From: Zhengitettix transpicula
Lineage: Eukaryota; Arthropoda; Insecta; Orthoptera; Tetrigidae
Assembly (NCBI GenBank): GCA_037074705.1
Contig: CM073591.1
Coordinates: 61,940,897 to 62,004,896, forward strand
Direction: 5' to 3'
DNA length: 64,000 nt
The notes under the pieces are model-generated. The model did no database searches. It was not told where the DNA came from and worked only from the letters and a program-made list of their open reading frames with translations. Shown in pieces: positions 1 to 10,520 of the stretch (position 1 is the stretch's first letter; each line of letters starts with the position of its first letter). The position numbers were made by a program, and so were the translations under genes.

Positions 1-34
1 GAACAATAAAAACATGGTCAGCATGTGTATAATA

Positions 35-1292
35 CGAGGGTGAATCAAACATAAACAAGACTTATTTTTTTAAGTATTTATTTTGATTTCAAACGCACAA
101 ACAATCATAGTTTATTTTTCTACATAATCTCCTGATTTATAAACACATTTTTCCCAGCGTATAGGTAATTTTTTAATTCCTTCCACGTAAAAAGAGTCAG
201 GTCGTGTTTGTAGCCAATTGCGCACATATGCTTCAACCTCATTATCGCTGTGGAATTTTTGCCCTCCCAAAGCTTCCTTGAGAGGACCAAAGACATGGAA
301 GTCGCAGGGAGACAGGTCTGGACTGTATGGAGGGTGTTCCAGTGTCTCCCAACCCAGTTGCTCCAATTTTTGTACGGTCAGGGCTGCTGTATGGGGGCGA
401 GCATTGTCATGGAGGAGAATCACTTTTCTCATCGGAAGGTCTCGTCTTTTGCGGCGATATGCAAGTCTGACCTCAGTCAAAATTTGGCAGTAGTATGCCG
501 CATTAATTGTTCTGCCCTAAAAATGCAAAAAATCAAGGTGCAGCAGGCCACGCTGGTCAAAATAAACGGTAGCCAAAACCTTGCCAACCGTGACTTGGCT
601 TTCACTGGTCCGGTTTCTCCTTTCTTCCTCCACTCCATACTCGCTTGTTTCGACTCAGGGGTGTAGTGATGCACCCACGTTTCATCACAGGTGACAATGT
701 GAAAAAGAAATGGGTCTCCTTCTTCCCGAAATCGTGCAAGAAGACGCTCACACACTTGAAAACGATTCAGTTTCTGGTCAACTGTGAGAAGGCGAGGAAC
801 CCACCTTGCGATACCCTAGCTCCTCTGAGAGTATAGAGTAAGTGCTCCCATAACTTATTCCAACCTCAATTGCAATATCCAAAGTTGTTAGACGCCTATC
901 ACCTTCAACAAGTTGACGAACACTGTCGATGTTGCCCGCTGTAATGCTGGTGCGGGGTCTGCGGTCATGGCTCTCATTTTCAACACGAACTGTTTATGCC
1001 AAGCAAACACTCTAGCTCGCGACAGCGTCTCTTCCCCGAACTGTGCAGTCAATCTTCTCAAGATTTCGGCCGGTTTTACACATTCTGCAGCTAAAAACTT
1101 GATAACAATACGTTGCGCAATAGAGGGAGGTACCTCCTGCTCGGACATCGTAACGATGGACACTGAGCGAGTCTATGATGATGAGTCACGTGCTACCCCA
1201 ACTCCTGACAAACCAACCTAACAGCCAATAACAATTCCATCACTGTTGTGCGCGCAGGTCCAAAATTCTCGTTTATATTTGATTCACCCTCG
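35..1292 (-). mobile_element. mariner element, near full length, inactive
   Basis: This is a complete mariner-type DNA transposon of 1258 bp. The terminal inverted repeats begin CGAGGGTGAATCAAA at 35 and end with its reverse complement at 1292. About 23 of the outer 25 bases match between the two ends. The element is flanked by TA at 33-34 and TA at 1293-1294, the expected Tc1/mariner target duplication. It carries one transposase reading frame on the minus strand, broken by frameshifts (separate entry). Length, ends, TA duplication and the DD34D spacing are all usual for mariner. The ends are well kept, so the copy could still be moved in trans, but it cannot make its own enzyme. Confidence 0.95.
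112..1163 (-). pseudogene. mariner transposase (DD34D), frameshifted
   Basis: This was a transposase that cuts and pastes the flanking element. It reads from the minus strand in pieces. An N-terminal helix-turn-helix part lies at about 888-1163. The catalytic part starts with CDETWVHH (first Asp) at about 680-700. The block HDNARPH (second Asp) and the block YSPDLSPCDF (third Asp), with 34 residues between these Asp residues, lie within 112-480. Translating across the breaks shows the frame lost near 992, near 806 and near 590, and an in-frame TAG at 517-519, so the protein cannot be made. All three catalytic Asp codons survive in their own frames. A typical mariner transposase has about 345 residues, which fits the 1.05 kb span. 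I cannot assign the subfamily. Confidence 0.93.
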
Positions 1293-1294
1293 TA

Positions 1295-2140
1295 AAATCT
1301 ATTTTAGATAATAGAACTGTGAGGCCGTGTAAAGCACATTAGAGCATCACGATAAGGATCTGAAATGATGGATATATTTCCAACTCTGCAATTGTAATCA
1401 TGCATAAAATTCACAATTTGTACAGGGTTTGCATTTTTATCAGCTCAATGTTTTCAATTTTTTATTATTATTTTAAATGGGCCGTTTTTACTGATTAGCG
1501 CAACAAAAGCGAAATCTAAGGTGTGTAATTCAATAGACAGAAGACACTCATTCTGATGTAACCAATAAATAACTTGAAATCACCCGCGTTCCAATTTTTC
1601 TGCAAGAAGTACAGTGAAAACACGTTTTTAGTCGTGTTTAATTTGTTACATTTCGACTATCATATATTTTTTATAATTTAAAATAGTAAAAACGTATATA
1701 GGGTGTTACAAAAAGAATCATCCGATTTGAAATGCATATATAGTAGTAAACGGTTCGTTTGCCCACCAGTTTTTGGGGCAACATCTGCGACGATACTATG
1801 CGACTCTTTATTTCCATGATGAAGAATAATTTCTGAGTCTAGCATACATGCACGATTCATAAGATTCGTAGATTTTAATAATTTATTGATCGAGACATTA
1901 AACATAAATTACTCAGGCGTGGTTTCGATCTACTCGACATGTGGCTTTAAAGTAACAATTTTGTACTGGACATTCTGTACCTAACAATAACATTCGCGCG
2001 CCTGCCCCGATTGTTGAGATTCTACCTGCCAAAGGAGAACTTTATAATATACAAAATACTTAACAACATTAAAATGAATGTTAATTTTGTAATAAAGGAA
2101 AATAGACAGTCTTCCTTTTTTTAAAATAATAACTAAAAAG
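1295..2140. other. AT-rich intergenic DNA, nothing recognised
   Basis: Between the mariner and the next transposase scrap I see no convincing coding sequence, RNA gene or repeat. The short open frames here have no recognisable protein motif. Confidence 0.5.
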
Positions 2141-2149
2141 ATAATTAAC

Positions 2150-2345
2150 TTGCCCTCTTGAGATGCACAGCAAAGGTCTATGCGATATTCAAATTTGTCC
2201 CACACTCTAGTCAGCAAGTCTTGAGTTATTTTCTACGGCTGTTATGCAGTTCGACCATTGTTGCAGGAAGTGGGGAGACGTAAACTTAGTCTTCTGTAAC
2301 CTTCCACAAGAAAAATAACATGCAGTTAGTTCTGGTTACCTTGCA
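2150..2345 (-). mobile_element. decayed Tc1/mariner-superfamily transposase C-terminus
   Basis: On the minus strand, read across several stops and frame changes, the translation gives the sequence FFLW, then VYVSPLP, then VWDKFEYRIDLC. This order matches the end of a widespread insect mariner-like transposase family, whose proteins typically read DFFLWG, VYVPPLP and a closing EFEYRLDVC block. The catalytic Asp expected just before FFLW is not present. No terminal repeats or target duplication were found around it. The identification rests on remembered family pattern only. Confidence 0.6.
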
Positions 2346-4181
2346 GGCTGAATCATATTGTACAGTACAGCCGTTTCAACATCGAGGAAGTCTCCTGAAG
2401 AGGTCCCAATCAGGAATGAAACATTGTGTTTTTTGTTAAATATTGTGTTTCAAATTTGAGATTGTTTTATTAATAGCCTGATATTTTTAACATTTATGTT
2501 ATAATTTACTTCCAGAGATTAGCCTAATACTCTTGTTCCAACTCAACTAATAGTGTTCTCTTAACTTTCCCAGACTTAAAAACATGCATTATGGAATTAT
2601 CAGACTCCTTTCACTTTCTTAATTTATTTTAAAAATTACCATTCATAAACACTAAATGAATCACTTTTAAATTCTGCTATGACCCTCATATATTTTGTTA
2701 CTAACTGCTTCAGGCTGTGTCCAGTTCTTGGTTTAACATCTAGTATCTTTGCCCAATTTAAATGCCAAAAAATCACACATTAGCCATTTCCTCTTATGGA
2801 TCAGTATCACATCCCCATATATTTTACTTCAGGAATCTTTATATCCATATACGGAACCCAGTATTCTATATACTGCTACTTGTCTTCAACCTCATGAATA
2901 CCACCAGTGTGCCTAGTTATTGAATCACAGCTCAAGAACTTGTGCCCAACCAAGTAAATTCATATGTCATCAATCTGTAGTACACATTTCTATCAGAGAT
3001 GATATCTACAGTTTAAATTTGTGCTGCATCATTATTATTTTGCCCATTCTCAATGTCAGTCTGGTAATATTCAAACATTCCCAAACATGTTTACTACATA
3101 ATAATTTCTATACCTCTGGCTGAGCTGTCATTTACAGAACCCTCCTCACTCATTCAATATGAAATTGGCAGTCATAGAAAACTGGATGATTAACAAGAAG
3201 TACAATTTAAAATTTTGTATGTGTCTCTACAGAAATGGTACGAACCACTTGATCTCATTAACAGTCTCTCCCCCACATGGTTATCTTTTTCACATTTACT
3301 GCATCTCTCTTACATCCCAACAACAAATTCATTCACATAAACAAGCTGAAACTCAACTCTAATCGTCTGATTATAAAATATAGTTCTGCAAGTGTCCGGG
3401 TCCACTTACATCTAATAATACTGACAAATCTCTTTTTAACTTCTTCAATCATTTATCTACTTCACAAGAGAAAATACATTTCTACCCATTAATTTTATTT
3501 CAGAATTCTATTTATACATTTTTTGCCAAAAAACAACCCTTGGCCATTTAATTTTAATTTTACGTAACTGGTGTTTATTTCCTTTATCTGCTACACATTA
3601 CTCCTTAAATGCTCATAATTTTCCTTAAATTAAATAACTTTTGAGACTCATAGACACTTAAAAGATATCGACACCAAAACAAATTCAAGCACACATGTAA
3701 TCTAATCTACTGTAATGTGAATACATGGAACATTACAAATTTTTAACTAGAAGGCTTGACAGCTACATACTTGTGACGAGTTATAAAGCATTGAACAATA
3801 TTATTTATCTGCATTTTCTTATGAATTATTGCTTTTAGGTCTGATATTAATAGTTCAAACTAACTAAAATGGCATTTTATTTCTTATAGATTGGTTTAGG
3901 AATTACTCTTGAAATATTTTGTATTAATGCCTCTATTTTTAAAATAGTTATTTGCCAGTGATATCTTACTCTTGGTTAACCTACGATTGGCTGATTATGG
4001 TTACTGCTAAATGAATGTTAATAGAGAACAGACTCAGTACTTTTTTTAATTACTGTAAATACCATTTTATGTGAGGCAAAAACAATTAAATACTTTTGTT
4101 GTTTATAACATTCAATATAAATGCTAACAGTAATGGGTTGAAATGGAGTATATTAAAATTCAATAATAAGGTTACAGCATA
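2346..4181. other. AT-rich intergenic DNA, nothing recognised
   Basis: This is a gene-free stretch downstream of ELAC1. The open frames near 2920-3490 are low-complexity and show no family motif. I see no RNA gene or clear repeat. Confidence 0.45.
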
Positions 4182-4440
4182 ATATTTGTTTTGTCAACAT
4201 TTATTTAAAAAATAATGAATTAAAAATTGTATACAAATTATAATTATAAATGGCCTTTAGTCAGAATAAAAACTATTCATTTATTTATTTATAATATTAT
4301 AATAAATCCTGCATATTTGTTTGGTCAACATTTATTTTAAAAATAATAAGAGTAAAAAGTTTTATACAAATTATCATTATAAATTAATAAATGGTCTTTA
4401 GTCAGACTAAAAATCATTTATTTACTTATAATATTACAAA
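4182..4440. repeat. tandem duplication, about 131 bp, two copies
   Basis: Copy 1 begins near 4182 and copy 2 near 4313. Both run through the ordered landmarks GTCAACATTTATTT, ATACAAATTAT, CTTTAGTCAGA and TTATAATATTA, with small indels and substitutions. The second copy abuts the 3' end of ELAC1 and supplies the AATAAA (minus strand, 4417-4422) that probably serves as its polyadenylation signal. Divergence between copies shows it is not recent. Confidence 0.85.
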
Positions 4441-4470
4441 AGGTCAGGTATTTTTTCATCATTATACAAA

Positions 4471-7400
4471 TTAACTGTCTGAAGAACAATTTTCAGATTT
4501 AGTGTCTGAACTATTGTTTTCAGGCCTCATGATTCGGAATGTCATCAGATCATGAGATGCAATAATACTGCATGGATATGAGTGAGCCTTTGCATTCTGT
4601 GCTTCTTCCAATAAAATTGTTACTGAGTTATCTTTCTGCAATTAGAATAAAAACAAATATATTTTTTATTAAATTACATATATTGGATTTAAAATAATTA
4701 GATTAAACAGAGAGAATTCTCAGGTGAAATACATTTATTATTCCAAATGAAGTTATGACTTTGACTTTGGAAATAAAAATAAACCTAACACACAAAAAAC
4801 TATGAAAAGGCTTACAAAATAAAATAAAATTCAACCATTAGATACATAAATAGCCAAATAACAGACAAGAATAAATGCTAAATAAATACTGCACAAACAT
4901 TTCTGCAATACCTGTTGATGTCATCAAATGATTTAAAATGCAAGAGCCAACTTGTGATTTGTGTGGTGTGTCGTTCTTACGGCTCTTGCGTTTTTAAATC
5001 ACCTGATAAGAACAACAAGAATTGCAAAAATGTTATTTTGTTATTTGGCTATTTATTTATTTAATTCTTCTTTGATGGTTCGACAGCCCATTGAGGGTCA
5101 AGCATACCAATACAACTGCCAGACTTACATGACACATGCAATTTATTAGTTAGTAAACTTTTAACTGACATTTTATATTTTAAAATTACACTATTATTAA
5201 CTATGTGGAAGTTTTCATATTTTTGAAAGGCTTGATTTTGAATAAAAGAAATATCTGTGGGTCATGTTGGGACATTCTAATTCTTTGTATTTCTATTTAC
5301 AATTTACAGTATTAATATGAAAAGATATTAAGAACATATATATTAACCAGTTACTTACATCACTTTCATCTGACACTTGTCGGTATCTCTGACTAAAGTG
5401 AAACAGTATAAGAGCTTTAGCTTTGCATGCCTCAGCACATTTCACTGCCATTGTAGGTGTAGAATGACCAAACTCAATTGCTTTTTCATTCAGTGCATTT
5501 TCTAATGTTGCTTCATGAATAATAACATCACTATATCTGTAATTAAAAGTAAAAATTACTGTCTACAACGTTAAATTAGACCATTGGCAATTATCAAACA
5601 ATTGTATAAAGTAGTGAAATAACAAATTATAAATTATATAAATTGCTATTGGGTTTACAACCAGGTTTTTAGTATTTTCTAGTGATGTTTCAATGTACGG
5701 CACTTCCATTATCTTCAGACTGAAGTGGTCATGTCAGGTTGTATGGGAGATGTGCATGGATTCATCTCATTTGTGTGTTAGTTGTTGTGTGCACTAGGCC
5801 GTCTATGTGTTGGATGTACCACAACCCTGAACTGCATTGTGTGGCAACAGACAATGGATAGCTGCAAATTCAACCCCCTTACTTCAGATTCTAGACTTTG
5901 TTCAGGTGGAATCCTGAATCCCTATCAAGCAAGTTCTCACTTGGCTTGATGTTTAAAGCCTCCTGTATGACACTATCCCAATAGCATTTAACCCTTTCAA
6001 GAATATGTCTTGCTGAAAGCTATTTTGTGACCAGTGAATAGTGAATGTCTGGTAACAGCTGACCTATTAGATTGTTCACTTATTATGTCCTCATTGGTGT
6101 GAATTGTTTGGTTCTATATTTGCCTATAAGCACATATTCCTGGGATCCTTAAACCAACCTTGTCATAAACTCTACACAAATATGTAAAAGTAAAGGTGCA
6201 ATATTTTTCTACAAAAGTCATAATTCAACTAACTCACTTTAAAATGTTTAGAACTTTGACACCAAGCTGACTTTACCTTTATTATTAATAAACTATTAAT
6301 TGTTGATAAACTTCATAGAAAAAAATTATTGAACAAAGACTTTCACAGGTAAATTATGGGAAAATTATAGGAAAACATACAGTATGGTATAATTATGTAC
6401 AAATTTCAAAATTGTGGAAATATCTATCAGATAAAGTTTCAACATTTAAATTTATTTAATGATTATAAAAGAAATGCAAACTTCACCTATAAAATAAACT
6501 GAAAAAATCAATGAGAATAAAATATAAACATGGTTAGATTTACCTGGCAAGCTCATAAATGCCCGATGAGTCATAAGTATCTCCAAGTATTGTCACTTTA
6601 CGCCCTTTCTTTTTAGGTCCCATTACAGTGGTAGGATCAAGCTGGCCAAAATTAAGGGTACAAACATTTGTATGAATAATCATCACAATGAACATGGAGA
6701 TTGAATTATTAATCAAATGTGAGACAATGTTGAATTGTAACTTATAAAATTAAAGAAAAGCAATAGTATATTAAAGTGATTAATCATGGTTGTTTAAGAT
6801 AGTCACAAGAATATATCAATTTAGGAAAAACAAACACTTTGAATGATGAAATAGCACTGATACTTATAATACATTAATGTTGCCTACAATGCTTCCTTAT
6901 GAGCATCAAGAGAATCTTGAATATAAATTTACTTTATTATCAATGCTACAGATTATTTGTGAAGAAAGAACTACATATGTTCTTTAAATAAGCACTAAAC
7001 GATATTAAAATATTTCCATATTCACCTTCCCAATTTATTATTTTCCTGTACACATCACATCTGCAAATAGACATAAAAATTGTAAAGGATACAACTGTCC
7101 CATCATTTAATGTTAAAAATTCTCCCCTTCTGATTCTTCCATACAGAGGACCTGGAGGAATTTTTAGTTGCTTCAGTTTTTCTACATCCATGGTACCAGG
7201 GCTATCATTTTCCATGACGACAAATCCAAAAGATGGTATTACATGTTTCAATGCACCAGCATATGCCTTAACATGGGTTGTTTCAAACCTTGACAAATGC
7301 AAAGCGAATGAACATGTTAAGAATTAATGAAAACACTATTATTGAACATTATGTTTTACCCATAAAATCCTGTTATGTAATTCAATAATTATTAATAGCA

Positions 7401-9120
7401 TTTTAGAACACATACATCAAGTCATAAATAACACCCTAAAAATATTAAAGTATTTCAATACCTTTAATCTAATGATTAAGATTAGAATTTTTAGTTCTGC
7501 CAAAAAACACAATTTTATTGCAGTACAGGTAATTTAAAATAAAAACTAGTCTATTAAACTGAACAATATTTTAGTACTAGTACTAGGTTTTATTCCATAG
7601 ACCATATTGAGAAGCTGAACTTTATAATCACAAGTTTTAAAATACTGCCTCCTCATACTTGGAAGGAGGTGGAGAATCAGAATTTGAGGTTTCAGTAATT
7701 CCATATAACTTAAATTGTTTCTAATAAAACACAGTCATAAAAAAAAATATTGCCATTTTTAGAGAAAGGACATTCCAACTGCCCTGAGCCAACACATACA
7801 TTTAGCACATAATTTTTTCACGATATCTCTACTTATAATCCATGAAGAAATACAGAGCTATTGAAAGCTTAATGCTTGATATTAGCTACTGATTATTATT
7901 ATTATTATATTGTCCTCTAAAGTGAATTGACATTTTTAATGATTGTCTATTACTCACAGTGTCCACACACCATCTGCATTGGCATTGAGATTAGTGCCCA
8001 TTATTTCTTGTGGATGTGGTTTTCCATCATCCTCATGGTTAACAATCCATTTATCCCAGTCAATGGGGTACTGAGAATCTTCTGGGATAAGCTCATGAAC
8101 CTAATAATAGGAAAAAATATTCAATCCATTAAATTACAGTACATCAGCTGCAATCATAACCAGAGTTGAGCTAATATTGGTGGTACATAAATTGCTGATT
8201 CAAATGTCTCATATCACTATCAGTTTTTGACCACTTACAAGTAGAATTGTTAAAAATAACTATTAATTTATATTGAAAAATATTCTTCTTACAGTTCAAT
8301 TGAAAGAAGAGTACTTAATTAAAAATCAACATATGAAAACAAAGTTATGCTAGATTTTTTCAAACTGTTAGAAAAATATGTTACCAAGTATTAATTTACC
8401 ACATAACTGAAGCTCAGTGTTGATCTTGAAAGACTTAGGCATTCCCTTATATACCTTCTAATCCCGGTAGGCCCAAATATCTCCAACGTAAATTCTGAAT
8501 CAGGAGGTACATGGTTAGACAATGTACACATAATTCCTGGGAGACCAAACAGCTGAAATCAAAGATTGTATTGAAATTGTATGATTAAGTGACAGAACTG
8601 AAAGAAAATTGAGTTGTAAATATAAATCAATACACAATCTTAATCTACTTTCTCAGTTTTGAAACATTGGGTGTTAGCCACTCTTTCTCTATAGTAATAA
8701 TAGGAAATAAAACTTACATGATCACCATGAAGATGTGTAATAAAAATTTTTTGAACACGAGTGAGCCTCACATTACATTTTTGAATTTGAACTTGAGAGC
8801 ATTCTCCACAGTCAAACATCCAAACAGAGCCATCTGAAACAATTTGGTAAAGTAAAGAAAGTAGCCCTTGCCTTTAATATGACTTAATTCCAGCATTTGC
8901 TATTATCATTTGAGAGCGTAATTCGGATCCGACACATAGTCGCAAAAAAAATTGCATATTACGTGAAACCGTTCTATAAATTATCCATTGATTACAAGAA
9001 AGCATTCAAAAGTTCGCGAAACGTTACCATTCACTTACCGTCAAATCGCAACAATGTACACGAAACATTTCTAGATACTGTTGGATAACATGATGCTGTA
9101 CCTAAAAAAATTAATTCCAT
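4471..9120 (-). CDS. ELAC1: tRNase Z, short form (ELAC1), 8 exons
   Basis: This is a metallo-beta-lactamase-fold endonuclease that removes the 3' trailer from precursor tRNAs. Coding exons on the minus strand are 9039-9120, 8718-8833, 8400-8552, 7958-8100, 7093-7288, 6544-6641, 5359-5536 and 4471-4635. Every join is in phase and gives 376 residues; the human short form has 363. The start has the family opening ([14 protein letters not shown]). The metal site THLHGDH lies at residues 60-66. Further likely ligands are His180 (HVIPSFGF), Asp251 (ILGD) and His309 (FHFSQRY). HEAT (270-273) and GHST (286-289) are also present. The long-form-only N-terminal half is absent, so this is not ELAC2. The C-terminus is a Ser/Asp-rich tail. 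Introns use GT-AG; intron 5 has U12 signals (separate entry). AATAAA lies about 50 bases past the stop. No organelle presequence is evident. Confidence 0.95.
4846..5056. mobile_element. hairpin MITE in ELAC1 intron 7
   Basis: This is a 211-bp imperfect inverted repeat. Outer ends are ATAAATAGCCAAATAAC (4846-4862) and its exact reverse complement at 5040-5056. The inner ends are GATTTAAAATGCAAGAGCC (4930-4948), paired with 4981-5000, which leaves a loop of about 32 bases. It has no coding capacity. Related sequence occurs at 58946-59000 and 61593-61688. I could not fix a target duplication. Confidence 0.8.
5641..6180 (-). mobile_element. Penelope-like element 3' fragment in ELAC1 intron 6
   Basis: Minus-strand translation across stops and frame changes gives [10 protein letters not shown] and then, at about 5893-6015, a block ending [13 protein letters not shown]. 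This resembles the C-terminal end of the GIY-YIG endonuclease part of Penelope-like retroelements, which typically carries NFNRD-GF-LS--W. The sequence after it (5641-5890) is non-coding and holds a hammerhead-like core at 5687-5718. The copy is short and degenerate, and lies within the intron in the same orientation as ELAC1. The family call rests on motif recall. Confidence 0.55.
5687..5718 (-). ncRNA. possible hammerhead ribozyme core (Penelope-derived)
   Basis: On the minus strand CTGAAGA (5718-5712) is followed by a short stem, AATG (5710-5707) pairing with CATT (5695-5692), and then GAAAC (5691-5687). This is the order CUGANGA, stem II, GAAAC of a hammerhead ribozyme. Penelope-like elements are known to carry minimal hammerheads. 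I could not establish stems I and III, so activity is not claimed. Confidence 0.35.
6642..7092 (-). other. ELAC1: U12-type intron, ELAC1 intron 5
   Basis: The intron starts GTATCCTTT (7092 down to 7084), exactly the U12 donor consensus. It ends with CCCTTAAT (6658-6651) followed by TTTGGCCAG. The branch-point A at 6652 lies 10 bases from the acceptor G at 6642, inside the narrow spacing of minor-spliceosome introns. There is no long pyrimidine tract. The other six ELAC1 introns have ordinary donors (GTAAG, GTGAG, GTAAA). Failure to splice would read through from Val into an unrelated extension after residue 230. Confidence 0.85.
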
Positions 9121-10370
9121 ACTGATTTGATATTTAACTTTTATTTATTCTTTGAGGAAGAGTGCAGGTGATAGATAACTTAAAAGGAGAAAGAAGAAGA
9201 TATTGAGTTATAAAGAAAGAAGCTCAGGACAGTGCAAGGTATTTTAAAATTTAAAGACTAAGTCCAAGGACTTGTCAGTAGGCAGAACACCTTATAACAA
9301 TAATATAATTTTAGACGGTTTTAACAACTGTCACTTTCACGTTCCCATGTGCAGCAGAAGTTTTGTAACATATATTTTTCATATTTAGCTAAAAGCTCAA
9401 ATTCTACAAATCGACACTATCGACGCACTCCATTTATGTAATGAACGACCATAACTTACAAAATTGATGGTCAAGATTTGAAATAGAAGTTATATTCATG
9501 TTCCGATAATTTCATGGATAAAAAAGTAAAATTAATAAAGATTCAATTTTTCATCTCATATTTGTTTATATATTTACAAAACTGTAGGCATAGTAAAAAT
9601 TGGCATGAATTAAAAGTATATGAACTATAAAACTCTGGGGCATTACTATCTATGATAGTAAAATAAAAAAAGCGATTTCTAAAATTAAATTTTCGGCTCA
9701 AAGTTTGAAGACTTTCCCGGTGTAATTGTTGGACAAAACGTTATCGGTTTTTACATAATAATAACAGTACATTTTATCATATACATATTATTTCTCAATT
9801 TATACGTTAATTTTATTACAAATATTTGTTAACTATATTATGTAATCAGTTTTATTATTAAAGAAAATCTGTTTTCAGGGAATTCGTGGACTGGTTGAAT
9901 GAACTTAATCATAAGCGACAATTTGGCACGTGCAATGGCTTCATTTTCTGGATTACTACACATTTGTAATACTAAAAACCTTCTTACAGACAAACTTATA
10001 ATAGATAAACCAAAACTAAGTGCTGGCCGTTTCGACACGGATTGACGTCTTTTTTTTCGCCGTCTGTAAGAAAGTCCTTTTCAGTATTACAATTTTTAAC
10101 AGACGTTAATTTCTATTTTATTTTATTAAAATTTTGTTTTTGTGCAGCTCACTATACTTGGCGTATGTTGAATACATAGGATGGCGGTTAATACGTCGGA
10201 AAAGCAAAATTTTGCATAACGTCTCCATAAATATTTCAAATGCTCGTTTCTTCCGGACCTGCGTCGTTTAGTATTGTCAGCTTCTTAAGCAGGCAATCGC
10301 ATCGAATGTCTTGGAGAGATAATTATTATAAGATTTACTTCAAGCGATATTTTAAATGGTATTATTTTGT
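9121..10370. other. region upstream of ELAC1, nothing recognised
   Basis: This must hold the ELAC1 promoter and 5' leader, but I see no clear TATA box or initiator. The open frame near 9838-10038 has no family motif. It is AT-rich throughout. Confidence 0.4.
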
Positions 10371-10520
10371 TAAATTACTGTACGTTAAGTTAGTGCGCGC
10401 GCGAGTGTGTGAATGAGAGTATGTTCATTATACTTTATATGTTAATATATTTGATTGACATGTCCTATTTTAATAACTACAGATTTAAAAGCATCAATAA
10501 ATATCTTATCTTATCTAGGT
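10371..10520 (+). mobile_element. LINE-type 3' tail
   Basis: The stretch contains GACATGTCCTATTT at 10457-10470 and ends with AATAAATATCTTATCTTATC. A similar GACGTATCCTATTT followed by an AT-rich end closes the LINE fragment at 43741-43790, so I take this as the 3' end of a related, severely 5'-truncated non-LTR element. No coding part is left. Confidence 0.4.

Noticed and set aside
7001..7092. ELAC1 exon 5 reading straight on into 6946-7092
   Set aside because: The frame stays open, but the extension does not resemble the family, while splicing from GTATCCTTT to 6641 restores the expected LDPTTV... to LGD segment in phase.
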